Of a stretch of DNA of 64,000 bases, positions 36,304 to 49,084 are shown one piece after another. The notes beneath the pieces are model-generated. The model saw only the letters and a program-made list of their open reading frames with translations. It ran no database searches and was not told where the DNA came from. How positions within the stretch are numbered: the first letter of the stretch is position 1; the number at the start of each line of letters is the position of its first letter. The stretch comes from Protonemura montana (lineage: Eukaryota > Arthropoda > Insecta > Plecoptera > Nemouridae): contig OX387608.1 of assembly GCA_947568835.1 (NCBI GenBank), positions 1,104,501 to 1,168,500 on the forward strand. Reading direction: 5' to 3'. The position numbers were made by a program, and so were the translations under genes.

Positions 36304-37600
36304 TCTGGGTTTGGATACCTAAAATAAAAATAAAAATATTACATTCATGTCAATGACACACATGCAATGGCGATGGCGTTCATTGTGCATCATCTCCACA
36401 GCTAGGAACTTATAAAAATAGACCATTCCCTTGCAGGATACTGAACGTCTTGAATCAAGTAATTGAAAGACGCAGGGCAAGGCACATTGTGAGTATGAAG
36501 ATTGCAAGTATGCTTACCAAAAACTGGCAATAAATTTGGAATCACGCAAAGCTTTCTGAAGTTAACCGAGTAATTACACTCAGAACAATCGCTTGTCGGT
36601 GATGGCGGCACGGTACGGTCTAGCAATGCACTGGTCAAATGCCAATGCCTTCTACGATTCTGATTGGCTGCTGTCAAAGTACTGCAGTTAGGTCGTAGGT
36701 GGCGCGAAACAGTTAGTTTCTTCAATGGCTGGTAGGGCGACACGACTATTTTTGAATAAACGTAGATTTTCGTAAAACGTTCTTTTTTTTACTGTTTTTG
36801 CAGGGCTGTTTTCAAATGACAGTTCATATGGAGGAAACAAGCAAGCAAAACTATCAGTTTTGTCGTAAGAAATGTGCAGTATACGTGTTTTAGTGCCTGG
36901 ATTTGCTTCTTTACGCTGAAATCATGGATAACTCATCAAAAATCACGGATTGAGGTAAACAAAATGACTTGACAGTTGTCTATGCATGTACCCAAATTGT
37001 CTATCCCTTTATTCTGAAGAGCAATTTGGCCTAACATATTAAGTTTATCAAGTCTCTGTGTCGTACAAACGTAGTTTCGGTGAGAATAAAGAAGAAAACT
37101 CCCACTCGTTTGCTGCGGTCTCTTGATTTCGATAAACAACTCGCAGACAATGAAGACACGACATTAGTCTTTTCATTGTTTTGCTGACCTAGATGATATT
37201 TTGATAGACAGGACAGAATATTGTAATGTAAGTAACCATGTGTGATACATTCATTATTAAAATGTTTATATCATGTTTATGAGGAACTGTACAACGACGC
37301 AATAGTGTTTGATTTGTGGTCTTTATTGTTTAACAACGCACTGTCGTTGACAACGTTAAACATAAAAACCTAAAATAAATTGTTTTTATTAAGAAACTCA
37401 ATTTAAGAACGACACACTCCAAATTGTGTCAGTATTTTATAACATGGGGTGTCTTTACGCCGCTAATCTCAAGTTCCCGCTAAAACATTCCTCCGCAGAA
37501 CTAAACACGTTTGACACGACCAAGAAATTCCTGGAATCATTTTCATCAACTTCCCCCAACACCGTTATCGAGGTGGTAAACGCGTTCAGGAAAAACTAGG
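36304..37600. other. SKP1 leader and promoter side, then empty
   Basis: The putative SKP1 non-coding first exon lies upstream of 36522 (minus strand). A decayed 5S-SINE tail fragment is near 37305-37365. Nothing else is supported. Confidence 0.4.
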
Positions 37601-37601
37601 T

Positions 37602-38460
37602 CAGGTGACCATCGTACACATGATCAGTTCTGTTCGGGAGAGAGGTTGGAGGGATGAAAGTTAAGCAACACTGTGCTGGGTCAGGTATTGGATGGGTGAC
37701 TATCATACACATGACCAGTTCTGTTCGGGAGAGAGGTTGGAGGGATGAAAGTTAAGCAACACTGCGCTGGGTCAGGTATTGGATGGGTGACCATCATACA
37801 CATGACCAGTTCTGTTCGGGAGAGAGGTTGGAGGGATGAAAGTTAAGCAACACTGTGCTGGGTCAGGTATTGGATGGGTGACTATCATACACATGACCAG
37901 TTCTGTTCGGGAGAGAGGTTGGAGGGATGAAAGTTAAGCAACACTGCGCTGGGTCAGGTATTGGATGGGTGACCATCATACACATGACCAGTTCTGTTCG
38001 GGAGAGGGGTTGGAGGGATGAAAGTTAAGCAACACTGTGCTGGGTCAGGTATTGGATGGGTGACCATCATACACATGACCAGTTTTGTTCGGGAGAGAGG
38101 CTGGAGGGATGAAAGTTAAGCAACACTGTGCTGGGTCAGGTATTGGATCGGTGACCATCATACACATGACCAGTTCTGTTCGGGAGAGAGGTTGGAGGGA
38201 TGAAAGTTAGTACAGCAACTTCACTCGCCTTGCTTATCAACCTCTCGACAGCATGGATTTGTGGAGGAATCCTGTTGTTCGCGTTGTATCGTCCTTCGGA
38301 AGGGACGTTAAGCCGGTGGTACCCTTGGTCTTCGACAGGAGTAGGCTACGTGCCGGCACCGGGTTTCCCCTCCTCCCTTCTAGACTAGTTTAAGTTCATC
38401 ATCATCCACTCATTCACTGACGCCATTAGACCAGTGACCAGCTGTCAAAACAGTGCTATG
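37602..38460 (+). mobile_element. 5S rRNA-like SINE, about seven tandem heads, plus strand
   Basis: Head-to-tail 91-bp monomers with AAGTTAAGCAACACTG and GGTATTGGATGGGTGAC. Then come the unique body (CAGCAACTTCACTCGCC), the GAAGGGACGTTAAGCC block and the tail (CACTCATTCACTGACGCCAT). The best plus-strand example of the complete element order. Confidence 0.9.
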
Positions 38461-38894
38461 TTCAACACCCAATAACTAATCAACCAGCACCAAGAGCATC
38501 ATTTACAGATATTTACGACTTAATTCCGTGAAACATTTGAAAGTGATCTGCAGAGTTACATCACAGCAAGCGGTAAAAGAGTTTGACACAAAATACAGCT
38601 CGACGGAGCATTGCAGGAGCGCGACCTGAGGTTAGCTCGTGACAGGTACCCCCCCCCCTCCCTTGCCTGGTGAGGAGATCACGCTGTTGATGCTGCGCAA
38701 GGGAGGGGTGGGCTGGAGGGGGGCACGGGTGGAGTTGTACCTCGGCGTACCAGGCACGCCGCAAGAACAGTGTCAGCGACCTTCGGTATACCTGTAGCTC
38801 TCGCAGTGTTGCCAAGCTTCGATCAACGGGATGAAGGGAACTTTTTCAGGTGAATCTCCCACGGAGACAGGAGTTTTTAATTGGGTTTGATAGA

Positions 38895-39560
38895 TAAGCA
38901 GTGTTTAACATAGCACTGTTTTGATAACGGGTCAACTGGCACTGGTCTAATAGCGTCGGTGAATGAGTGGACGATGATGAGCCTAGAAGGAAGGAGGGGA
39001 AACCCGGTGCCGGCACGTAGCCTACTCCTGTCGAAGACCAAGGGGACCACCGGCTTAACGTCCCTTCCAAAGGACGGTGCAACGCGAACAACAGGATTCC
39101 TCCACAAATCCATGCTGTCGAGAGGTTGATAAGCAAGGCGAGTGAAGTTGCTGTACTAACTTTCATCACTCCAACCTCTCTCCCGAACAGAACTGGTCAT
39201 GTGTATGATGGTCACCCATTCAATATATGACTCAGCGCAGTGTTGCTTAACTTTCATTCCTCCAACCTCGCTCCCGAACAGAACTGGTCATGTGTATGAT
39301 GGTCACCGATCCAATACCTGACCCAGCGCAGTGTTGCTTAACTTTCATCCCTCCAACCTATCTCCCGAACAGAACTGGTCATGTGTATGATGGTCACCCA
39401 TCCAATACCTGACCCAGCGCAGTGTTGCTCAACTTTCATCCCTCCAACCTCTCTCCTGAACAGAACTGGTCATGTGTATGATGGTCACCGATCCAATACC
39501 TGACCCAGCGCAGTGTTGCTTAACTTCTGTGATCTCACGAGGACCGGTGTTTTCATTTAA
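38895..39560 (-). mobile_element. 5S rRNA-like SINE, about four heads, minus strand
   Basis: Tail and body on the left, then monomers, ending in the 5S-like leader GTGATCTCACGAGGACCGGT. With the copy just upstream it forms a tail-to-tail pair around a GC-rich island at 38580-38830. Confidence 0.88.
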
Positions 39561-40399
39561 AAAAAATGAACAGCAGGGTTTTTTAATCAAAGCGTTGGTC
39601 ACGGGATTCGATATCACGTTCCACGATCGTTGATCAAAGCTAAACATCCAGAAAAACTCAAAAGATTTCCATTTAATAAAATTCGTATAAAATATCAGAA
39701 AACATCTTCAAAGGTAGACTCCAGCAGAACTCAATAAAAACCTTTGTCTCGACGACAAATTTCAACGCACATTTTTATTTGTAAAGATTTATTACAGGTA
39801 TTGCGCAGTTTTTTTTTTGAACTCCAATAAATCAGTTTCTTTGGTAACTGCCGTCCGAGAGTTGGCATCGACCCCCGGCCCACGTCTACAGGGTGCAAGC
39901 GTCCACTATTTGATTTAGTTCGAGGGGTCAGCATGGACCGCGGTGCCCGGGCTTCGAGTTTGACTCCCCGTGCGGGTGAAATATCAGGGAGCTTTTAAAG
40001 GAAATTGATTTCAGCGTATCTGATGTGAAATAATAGCGTGTACATGCGTGTACCATGCGAGTGATTTATGTTTGCGTGCTGGTTCAGTTTCTTGCTGCGT
40101 TTTGGTACTGATTCGCAATCCTGAAAAGGTTCAATTTGAAAGCTGTCGACAGCTCGTGTTGCCAGGGGTTTTGTTCTTGCCCGATTTAAGATCAAGAAGC
40201 AAATTTATGGAGCAAATTCTGTCATGATTTGGTCAGGACCACAGGCGTTAGGAGAAATATTTTCATGTTGGGGCAATGATAAAACATATTTCTAAGAAAA
40301 ACGATTCGAAAAAAATAGGTTTGGAGGGTGCAGCACAAAAATAAAGAAAACATCAAGATTATTTCAGCTGCCGATGCTTTAAGTTACAAGGAATGGTGA

Positions 40400-40765
40400 A
40401 CGCTCTTTATCGCGTTGTAGGATGAGCGTAGATTGATTGATTTGTGCTGTTTGACGACGCACTGTTTTGACAACTGATCATGCGGTACTGGTCTAATGGC
40501 GTCGGTGAATGAGTGGATGATGATGAGGATGATGATAAACCTAGCCTAACCTCCAACCTCTCTCCCGAACAGAACTGGTCATGTGTATGATGGTCACCCA
40601 TCCAACACCTGACCCAGCGCAGTGTTGCTTAACTTTCATCCCTCCAACCGCTCTCCCGAACAGAACTGGTCATGTGTATGATGGTCACCCATCCAACACC
40701 TGACCCAGCGCAGTGTTGTTTAACTTCGGTGATCTCACAAGGACCGGTGTTTCCAACACGCCAAA
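40400..40765 (-). mobile_element. 5S rRNA-like SINE, two heads, minus strand
   Basis: Most of the body is deleted: the tail (GCGTCGGTGAATGAGTGGAT) is followed after a short gap by two monomers and the leader GATCTCACAAGGACCGGTGT. Confidence 0.85.
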
Positions 40766-41304
40766 GTTTTCCGTAGGATGAGCGTTTAAAGCGATAAAGA
40801 CGTTAAGTAAGGCGTAAAAACTGCCAAATACCCTCCAAAAATACTTAAAAAATGCAGATCTGTAAGTTTGAGATGTGAAAAATCTCAATGCGGTCAACAT
40901 ATAAGCAAAATATCATTAAGTTGATGAACTTATCAACAGTAGGTTGATACCAATTTGAGCCTTTAGGTGCAGTCAGCCATTTAACCTGGAGTATCTTTAT
41001 GTGAAGATATCAATAAATCTCTCCTCTCCAAGGTAAATCTCTCCTCTCCGAGGTAAATCTTGGAGGGAAATGTCCCACCAAGATGGTCAACCATGCAACA
41101 TAGCACCTTGCACGGTACAGCTAGAAGACTTCGATGACGATCACGTACCTGCGCCGTGAGCATCGCTTTTTCGGACTCTCCGGTCGAGATTAGCACAGAG
41201 TCTGATACTCTTCAGCCCATGGCTTGGCTTGTACTTCTTGCCGGGGGACGAAAGTAGGGTTAGGATGCCCTCTGTACTGGGAGTAGTCAGTTTTGTGAAT
41301 CAAT

Positions 41305-42236
41305 CTAAAACTTATTGATTCGTTGTGTTTAACTCAGCACTGTTTTGATAGCGGGTCATGTGGCACTGGTCTAATGGCGTCTGTGAATGAGTGGATAATG
41401 ATTAAACTAACAAGAAGGGAGGGTGCGAAACCCGGTGCCGGTCTTTGGTGCCCATGGTCCCAAAGAACACCGGCTTAACGTACCTTCCGAAGGACGGTAC
41501 AACGGGAACGACAGGATTCCTCCACAAATCCATGCTGTCGAGAGGTTGATAAGCAAGGCGAGTGAAGTTGCTGTACTAACTTTCATCTCTCCAACCTCTC
41601 TCCCGAACAGAACTGGTCATGTGTATGATAGTCACCCATCCAATACCTGACCCAGCTCAGTGTTGCTTAACTTTCATCCCTCCAACCTCTCTCCTGAACA
41701 GAACTGGTCATGTGTATGATGGTCACCCATACAATACCTGACCCAGCGCAGTGTTGCTTAACTTTCATCCCTCCAACCTCTCTCCTGAACAGAACTGGTC
41801 ATGTGTATGATGGTCACCCATCCAATACCTGACCCAGCGCAGTGTTGCTTAACTTTCATCCCTCCAACCTCTCTCCCGAACAGAACTGGTCATGTGTATG
41901 ATGGTCACCCATACAATACCTGACCCAGCGCAGTGTTGCTTAACTTTCATCCCTCCAACCTCTCTCCTGAACAGAACTGGTCATGTGTATGATGGTCACC
42001 CATCCAATACCTGACCCAGCGCAGTGTTGCTTAACTTTCATCCCTCCAACCTCTCTCCCGAACAGAACTGGTCATGTGTACGATGGTCACCCATACAATA
42101 CCTGACCCAGCGCAGTGTTGCTTAACTTTCATCTCTCCAACCTCTCTCCCGAACAGAACTGGTCATGTGTATGATGGTCAGCCATCCAATACCTGACCCA
42201 GCGCAGTGTTGCTTAACTTCGGTGATCTCATGAATG
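41305..42236 (-). mobile_element. 5S rRNA-like SINE, about seven heads, minus strand
   Basis: Complete tail and body followed by seven monomers and the truncated leader GGTGATCTCATG. Alternating CCATCCAATACC and CCATACAATACC variants suggest block duplication of two monomers. Confidence 0.88.
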
Positions 42237-42593
42237 AAACACTTGGAACACGTGCCACTGAACGAACAATGCACACCGTGTTGTTGGTCAAAGAGCAAGC
42301 AATTTTATTTTTAAATTTCCTTGTCGGTGGCTGCCCTTATCAAATTAAATCCCCCTCTGTCTTTTAGAAGATTAGATGAAGTTATTAATCTGAATTGTGT
42401 GTTGCCTAGAAGGGAGGAGAGGAAACCCGGTGTAGCTTCTAGCTTCAAATAAAAGCAAGTCGCATGGTTTTGGCATCACCTAAATTTCTGACTCCGGGAA
42501 CATACAAAATTGGAGCCGACCCAAAAAAAAAAACAGCGCTATGTCCCAGCAGTGAATTTGGAAATCGTAAAATCTCTTAAACGCAAAGGAAAA

Positions 42594-42818
42594 TTATAAC
42601 GGAACCACAGTTGACGTTTTTATGATTTCATTGGGAAAACGTGCCAATTGTTGATAAAACAAAATTAAATGAAAAAAGACGAGGAAGATGATTATATACG
42701 TCGTGATAACCACGCCAAGGACAGCGGACACCAAGCAAATAACTCCCGGTATTACCCAACCAATGATTTCACTGAAGACATCGTTTTCACCTTGACTCTT
42801 CTGAAGGACGGGCAAGAC
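42594..42818 (-). CDS. Possible 3'-terminal exon with a transmembrane helix, unrecognised
   Basis: After a GACGCAG acceptor, a 74-residue frame runs to a stop at 42594. It contains a strongly hydrophobic stretch (GWVIPGVICLVSAVLGVVIT, then YIIIFLVFFHLILF), preceded by a polar segment, KSQGENDVFSEI. It could be the last exon of a membrane protein on the minus strand, but no partner exon is identified, and a hydrophobic frame can arise by chance in AT-rich DNA. Confidence 0.3.
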   Translation of the reverse strand, partial: VLPVLQKSQGENDVFSEIIGWVIPGVICLVSAVLGVVITTYIIIFLVFFHLILFYQQLARFPNEIIKTSTVVPL

Positions 42819-42852
42819 CTGCGTCAATACATCCTTTACTCGTCGAGATATG

Positions 42853-43430
42853 TAACTTTCATCTCTCCAACCTCTCTCCCAAAAAGGACTGGTCATTGGT
42901 ATGATAGTCACCCATCCAATACCTGACCCAGCACAGTGTTGCTTAACTTTCCTCCCTCCAACCTCTCTCCCGAACAGAACTGGTCATGTGTATGATGGTC
43001 ATCCATCCAATACCTGACCCAACGCAGTGTTGCTTAACTTTCATCCCTCCAACCTCTCTCCCGAACAGAACTGGTCATGTGTATGATGGCCACACATCCA
43101 ATACCTGACCCAGCACAGTGTTGTTTAACTTTCATCCCTCCAACCTCTCTCCCGAACAGAACTGGTCATGTGTATGATGGTCACCCATCCAATACCTGAC
43201 CCAGCACAGTGTTGTTTAACTTTCATCCCTCCAACCTCTCTCCCGAACAGAACTGGTCATGTGTATGATGGTCACCCATCCAATACCTGAACCAGCGCAG
43301 TGTTGCTTAACTTTCATCTCTCCAACCTCTCTCCCAAACAGAACTGGTCGTGTGTATGATAGTCACCCATCCAATACCTGACCCAGTACAGTGTTGCTTA
43401 ACTTCAGTGATCTCAAAGGGACCGTTGTGC
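42853..43430 (-). mobile_element. 5S rRNA-like SINE, about six heads, no body
   Basis: Six minus-strand monomers and a 5S-like leader (AGTGATCTCAAAGGGACCG). The body and tail are missing on the left. Confidence 0.85.
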
Positions 43431-43819
43431 CGGTGAGCGCTGCCAGTGCTAGACTGTGCTATGTTACGCCAGTTTAATGTTGCATAACTCCTGTAATTTA
43501 CCTGTGTTGACCTATTGTTGTCTCTCCAAGAATGTAGGCCACTGACGGAATGCCAGGCCCTGATCCTGACCTGTCGCTTCGCCCACCTACTATTGGATTA
43601 TTACCTGTAATTAAGGTTTGGTCTCGTTTTTGAGACTTGGGTTCATTTTCATCTTTTTTTTACTTTATTCTCGAAAAATATCGATGGATCGACCTAACGG
43701 TGTAAATGTATGATGCAGCCAGATGGAGTCACCGTCGCTTCGAGTGTTAAGAAATTACATTTCGTTATTTCTTGCAGATTACTCGCATTTGAGACTGGTT
43801 TACACTCAATTAATCTTTA

Positions 43820-44215
43820 TTAATGCTAACATCAACGATTGATAAACATGTATCTCGATATTTTAATTCGTAATTATTTAATTGCAGTGGTTTGTTGAAA
43901 AGGACGGCAGCAAGCACCATCAAGTGGCACCTACCGTTACCAAGTGTTGCTGGCCTCGTTTTCTCAGCAGCAATCGCTATCGGGTGGCACCTACCGTTAC
44001 CACGTGTTGCCGGCCTCGTTTGCTCGGCAGCAAGCGCCATCTGGTGGCACCTACCGTTACCACGTGTTGCCGGCCTCGTTTGCTCAGCAGCAAGCGCCAT
44101 CGGGTGGCACCTACCGTTACCACAAGTTGCCGGCCTCGTTTGCTTAGCAGCAAGCGCCATCGGGTGGCACCTACTGTTACCACGTGTTGCCGGCCTCGTT
44201 TGCTCAGCAGCTAGT
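43820..44215 (+). repeat. 60-bp minisatellite with CACGTG, five copies
   Basis: A 60-bp unit containing CCGTTACCACGTGTTGCC and CTCAGCAGCAAGCGCCATC. It sits beside about 85 bp of unique sequence (AACGATTGATAAACA) that also flanks the nine-copy array at 50415-51030. The unit is open in several frames on both strands because 60 is a multiple of three. Confidence 0.95.
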
Positions 44216-44314
44216 TCAACATTAGCACAGAAACTTCGACTAAATTTCTAAAATCAAGGTCAGTATTTTGTTTCTTCCGTCAACAATTACTCTCCAGACC
44301 CTTCTCGAAGCTTT

Positions 44315-44460
44315 GCCCACCGAAGTTAAGCAACACTGCGCACGGTCAGGTATTGGATGGGTGACCACTGACCATCATACACATGACCAGTTCTGTTCGG
44401 TAGAGAGGTTGGAGGGATGAAAGTTAAGCAACACTGCTCTGGGTCAGGTATTGGATGGAT
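44315..44460 (+). mobile_element. 5S rRNA-like SINE fragment, plus strand
   Basis: One and a half monomers starting CCGAAGTTAAGCAACACTGC, with the 5S-like order A region, then GGTATTGGATGGGTGACC. Confidence 0.8.
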
Positions 44461-45118
44461 TCATCGTCACAGTTGTCTTACCAGCTGCTTTTCAATTGTT
44501 CTCCATAAGAGTTGAAGTCAGTTATCACGGTTTTGTTACGGGATGTTAATCTTGCTGCTGGTGGCAGCCATGAATCGTGGCGATAACGATTTAACGGACC
44601 GTTAAACCTCAAACACTGTGTACGACTAACCGTTCAAGGTCAACAAATCCAACGAATTAAAAAGATAATAGGTAAGTGTTTATAATTTAAAATGGATTTC
44701 TTTTATGAGACTGGATTACTCTGATTATACAAGATTCGCGATTATTCACCCACAGATTTGATTGATTGAGTTATTTATTATTTAAATATAGGAATTGGTG
44801 ATACATTGGTAGATAATGATACAACTTTATTATAAAAGTGATAATTTTGATTCTGATAATTTTAACTGCACTGAGAAAACCAAACTACGTTTTTGGCCAC
44901 ATTTTGCCTGGCGGATTGTCGAAGATTGTACGGAATTGTGTATTATCTGTCAAAATATTGAAATCCCTTTCCACTGATCGCCTTAAGCGTACCAACCTAA
45001 AGAAGTCAGTCCATAATTTATCATAATTACCTTTTAATTAGCAGTTGAAACAACCGCCCAGCCAATAAGTGGCAGAGTGCGTACAAGTCAAAACCAGAAC
45101 CCACCCATCATACAAGTC

Positions 45119-45262
45119 CCACACCGAGGCTACCTGGAGCTTAAAGTTTAAACGCACACCGAGGCTTCTTAGAGCTTAAAGTTTAAACGCACACCGAGGC
45201 TTCTTAGAGCTTAAAGTTTAAACGCACACCGAGGCTTCTTAGAGCTTAAAGTTTAAACGCAC
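45119..45262 (+). repeat. 35-bp tandem repeat, four copies
   Basis: Unit contains CACACCGAGGCTTCTTAGAG and AAAGTTTAAACG. Located about 400 bp upstream of the signal-peptide exon, next to a GC-rich island at 45290-45470. Confidence 0.9.
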
Positions 45263-45672
45263 ATAGAGGGTCCCTTGCGAGGAAAACGATTGAACAAAAC
45301 GCTGTTCTGCGTCGCGCGCAGCTTTGAAACAAGTGGTTTGTCGGCTGGTGGTTCCCCTCCCACGGCCACCCACCACCCTCCAGCAGGTCGGCATGGTACA
45401 CGTCAGTAGCCTCCTGGCAGAGCCGGAGCGAGGAACCCACGTCCGCCAGAGCAAGCGGTCATGTGCGACTTACACTAACGAATCGCTACATTAGTGACCG
45501 TGTTCAAACACGAAATTTTTTTTATTATTTTTTCGTTAAATTTTAAAAGTGTGTGTGTGTTTATTTTCTTAAGTAAGACGACATTTTGTCGTTTTTTTTT
45601 TAAACGTACTTTTTTTAATTTGAAAAATAACCAACTTGAATCTCGATGCCTGGCCGATGAACGCTGGTGAGA

Positions 45673-45781
45673 ATGGCATTTCATGTGTCTAGAAGATTCG
45701 GTGTCGATTTGACCCGTGTGCCAGTGATTAGCGTGTGCCTGGTGCTGGGATTAACTTCGCTGGTCGCGTCGAGAACTGAAG
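45673..45781 (+). CDS. Probable signal-peptide first exon of a secreted or membrane protein
   Basis: ATG 45673 opens 36 codons plus one base and ends at a good donor (GAAG then GTAGGT), so the intron is phase 1, as is common after signal peptides. The sequence has basic residues early (MAFHVSRRF), then a hydrophobic core (VPVISVCLVLGLTSLVAS) with a small-residue cleavage site before RTE. A GC-rich island upstream would suit a promoter. Short upstream ATG frames are present in the leader. I could not identify the following exons; the gene may continue beyond the window. Protein identity is unknown. Confidence 0.5.
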
Positions 45782-47679
45782 GTAGGTGCACTCTTCAGTA
45801 ATAGAAGACAGCCAGCGACACGGTTAGCCTAGTTGGGTCACGGAATGCTGAACAACTTCCGTGCTAATTGTGTGCCGGTCGTATATATATACATAGACAG
45901 ACCACTGCCGGTCTCGTACTAGAGTATCGTAGAAAGAAGAAGAAGAAGAAGAAGACACCTTGTATATAGTTGAACACAGTCAACCGACATATACCACCGC
46001 GATATCTCTTTCTCTTGCACCGATCAGAACGTCAGAACCGTTGAATGACCACTTACACACAAACAGAGTCATCTTCTACACCGTTTATCCATTTTAAACA
46101 ACCAATCGGTGTCTCTCTTATGTAGAATACTAGATCGTACATACACCACTTGGTAATAGATCCGGATTAGCGTCATTTAATTAGACAGACGACGTCCAGA
46201 AAGATCGGCTAAAGTGTAGACGGGATGCTCCGTTACGACGGGATGGCAATCATCCGCGGCCCCGTGTGAGTCGTGGCAGTTTGCGGGCAGGGATCACATA
46301 CACAGACCCAGGTATCCGACGTCGCGACCTCTCTAGCCTCTGAAAACCACGTTCAACGAAGCTCGCTCGGCTACGACTACCAGAAGGCAACGGTACATTA
46401 TTTTAGTAGTACGCGACTGGTTGCTGGCTGAACGGCGGTAGGTTGAGCTGGCAACAAGCTTGTAATTGTATGTGGTAGTTTCGGTATTAATTCCCGAGTG
46501 TCGCCGTCTGAGATTTGTGATCGGTGTTGTCCTGTTATTCGCTAATGAATTGGTTGTTATGATTTAGAGTGGCATTGTTTGCTCTGGCATGTGATTCTGT
46601 GTAGGTATGGAAAGGTGCGAGGGGTTTGTAGCGACTGAGTGGGTAGCTACAGGACAATGACTCTCTCCATGTGATGACAGATGGTATCTCTGGCTGTGTG
46701 CAGGTGGTATTTGTGGCTCGAGTGCCTGGTTTTTGGAGTGGTGCGATGCTAAAGGGTTGGTTTTTGAAAGGTAATTAGCCCGGTGGAGATTCTTTATGTT
46801 TGTATGAAGCAATTAGGTTTGTAACCCAAGTGAATTTTTGACACTTTTCGTGACGATCCCGGCGTTTGGCGTGACATAGCTAGGCTATTTTTGCTGAATT
46901 TTGAAATATTTCATTCATCACAATCATTTGTGTGGGCACACGATATTAACAATGGGATTTTTGTTATCGGCGACAACATCCATTTCACCGCAAATCATAA
47001 TTATTGTTAGTTGATGTAAAATAAATTGAAAAACAAAGCGTAACCCACGTGATTGTAAAAAAACACGTTAAACATCAACAAATTCAATAAAAGCGAGTAA
47101 AATTTCACAAAGAGATTTCGCTGCCGGCGTTCAATAGCTTTCCGCGAGCCTCGGGATTTAATATTTCACAAGCTATCACGATATCACGTTCTTGCTTGAC
47201 TCCTAGATGACATTTTGAACAAGTACTAACCCTCAACCATCGCCCACACTCAAAACAGTCTTAAGTTCGCTATCCAGGCAGACTCGCTAACTTAAAAACC
47301 AAACAATCTTGTTCAACGGTCGTCACTCATATTTCAAATATATTTAGAGCCACCGGTTTTAAAATTTACCGTTAAAAACTTGTCACAAATCCAATCGAAG
47401 TCTCCAATAACAATCTCAACAAGAGTTTCATTTTAAGCGGAAACTGTTTGAAAAACAATCATCATACGAAGCTACTGTCAAAAAAAAAAACACCTGACGT
47501 AATTAAAGTGAACAGCGTTCTGAACACCACGGCTTCTTTGAGCTGCGACAACGGTCTCGGATGTCACGCGTTAGGATGGCGGTGACTCAGAGAATGAATG
47601 CCAAGAATGTGAGCTACAAGTGTTTGTGCAGGTGATTGGGGTTAGGGTCCAACCCTCGTTCAGGACGGGGTGTGGTGGT
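45782..47679. other. Probable intron, no supported feature
   Basis: Contains an (AAG)n microsatellite near 45932-45956 and a short TATATA tract; otherwise nothing. Confidence 0.4.
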
Positions 47680-47713
47680 GGGGGGGGGGGGGGGGGGGGG
47701 GGGTGGGGGGGGT

Positions 47714-47787
<74 letters not shown>
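47680..47787 (+). repeat. Near-pure poly-G tract, 108 bp
   Basis: Guanine throughout except T at 47704 and 47713; the last 74 positions (47714-47787) are uninterrupted G. Open frames over it are trivial polyglycine. Confidence 0.95.
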
Positions 47788-47788
<1 letters not shown>

Positions 47789-49084
47789 TACCTTGCCTTG
47801 TTGCGGCAGGGAGGAAGGGGGAGCTCGGGCGCTGGTGCTATTGACAGGGGGAAGATTATTCATGTAGAAAAGATGTTACTATTATACATCCACAACGCTT
47901 GGTGAGTTAATTCGGCGTTTTGACGTTTTGACTTAGAATGCCTTACTCCAATGTGAATTAATCTAACGGGTCGTTATTTGTAAACAAGCCGTTAAAAGTT
48001 AGTGAGATGAATGTGTTTGCTTTTCGGAGCGCTGGGAAAAGCGGTGATTTAAAGTTCTAGTATAATCTGGAAGAGAACCACTTTAATCCTAAATAAAACT
48101 GAAAATATTTACCTTTATGCAACATGATTCAGTTAATATCTTAAATTGTGTAATAACAAAAATTAAATATTAAATCGTATATCGAAAATATACTGACTAA
48201 CCACGACCAGCTTAGATTCTATAATCCACGCCACGGCCAACTAGTTCCTAAGAACATAACCTAACCTAAAAATATCAACAGAAATTCTAAATTTTTCAAT
48301 AACTCAGACAACTCTTTCTGTTCCCAATTGTTTCTTGTGAGACGCCTTCTGATAAAACACGTCTTTAACACTTTGTTAACGATCCGTTAAGAGCAAAGTT
48401 ATCACAGAACAAAACTGTCGGCCAACAGCTCGTTAACTTAACGGCTATGTAACGGTAAGTCAATATCTGACCCAATCTTCCCTAAGCAACAATATAAAGG
48501 TGCAAATTTAACCCCCGCATGCAAACATCGGGCAAAACCGCTCGGCATTCTTTAAATATCACTGATCAACACAATTAACGCCTGCAATCACCATGGTTAC
48601 ACAACAATGATTAAATCAATTGTTTCTAAATGCTGATCAAGACGCATTCGATTCTGCTCACCTACCTAAAAAAAAAACCAGCAACCGCATGCGATTGTCA
48701 TTCTATCGAGCTGCACATTTCCCCCACGTCAGCACGACAGCACGACAGCAACTACAACACATTCTATCGCACTTTGATATTACATAATCTACGGATTATT
48801 TCCAACACCGGCATTTCCTTCCTATTTACAAAAAAACACACACACAGTGCGCAATCGTGCGAAACAAATGACTGCATTCTCCCCACCTTGCATTTCCTCC
48901 TCGATTCTGCGGGGAACAAACGGCACAAAAACATCTGATAGCGTAGCAACTGTCACGTGGATAATGCTCAATAATATTACATTATAATAATGCGATGGTA
49001 TGGTGCCTGGCATTGCAGGTATGCCAAGGTCACGAGTACCTGGACTCGGTATTACCTGGTACTGAATTATTATTATTATTATTT
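47788..49084. other. No supported gene
   Basis: AT-rich, no tandem array and no convincing exon on either strand. Confidence 0.45.

Noticed and set aside
38561-38815. GC-rich minus-strand frame (RRSLTLFLRRAWYAEVQL)
   Set aside because: Possible exon, loosely like a frame at 45239-45454, but no splice-consistent partner or family was found. It could equally be a GC-rich island between two SINEs.
39850-39990. tRNA-like B-box stretch GGGCTTCGAGTTTGACTCCC
   Set aside because: No matching A box at tRNA spacing and no second copy in the window, so not supported as a feature.
45239-45454. GC-rich minus-strand frame (SSLRLCQEATDVYHADL)
   Set aside because: Better explained as the promoter-side GC island of the plus-strand signal-peptide exon; coding evidence is weak.
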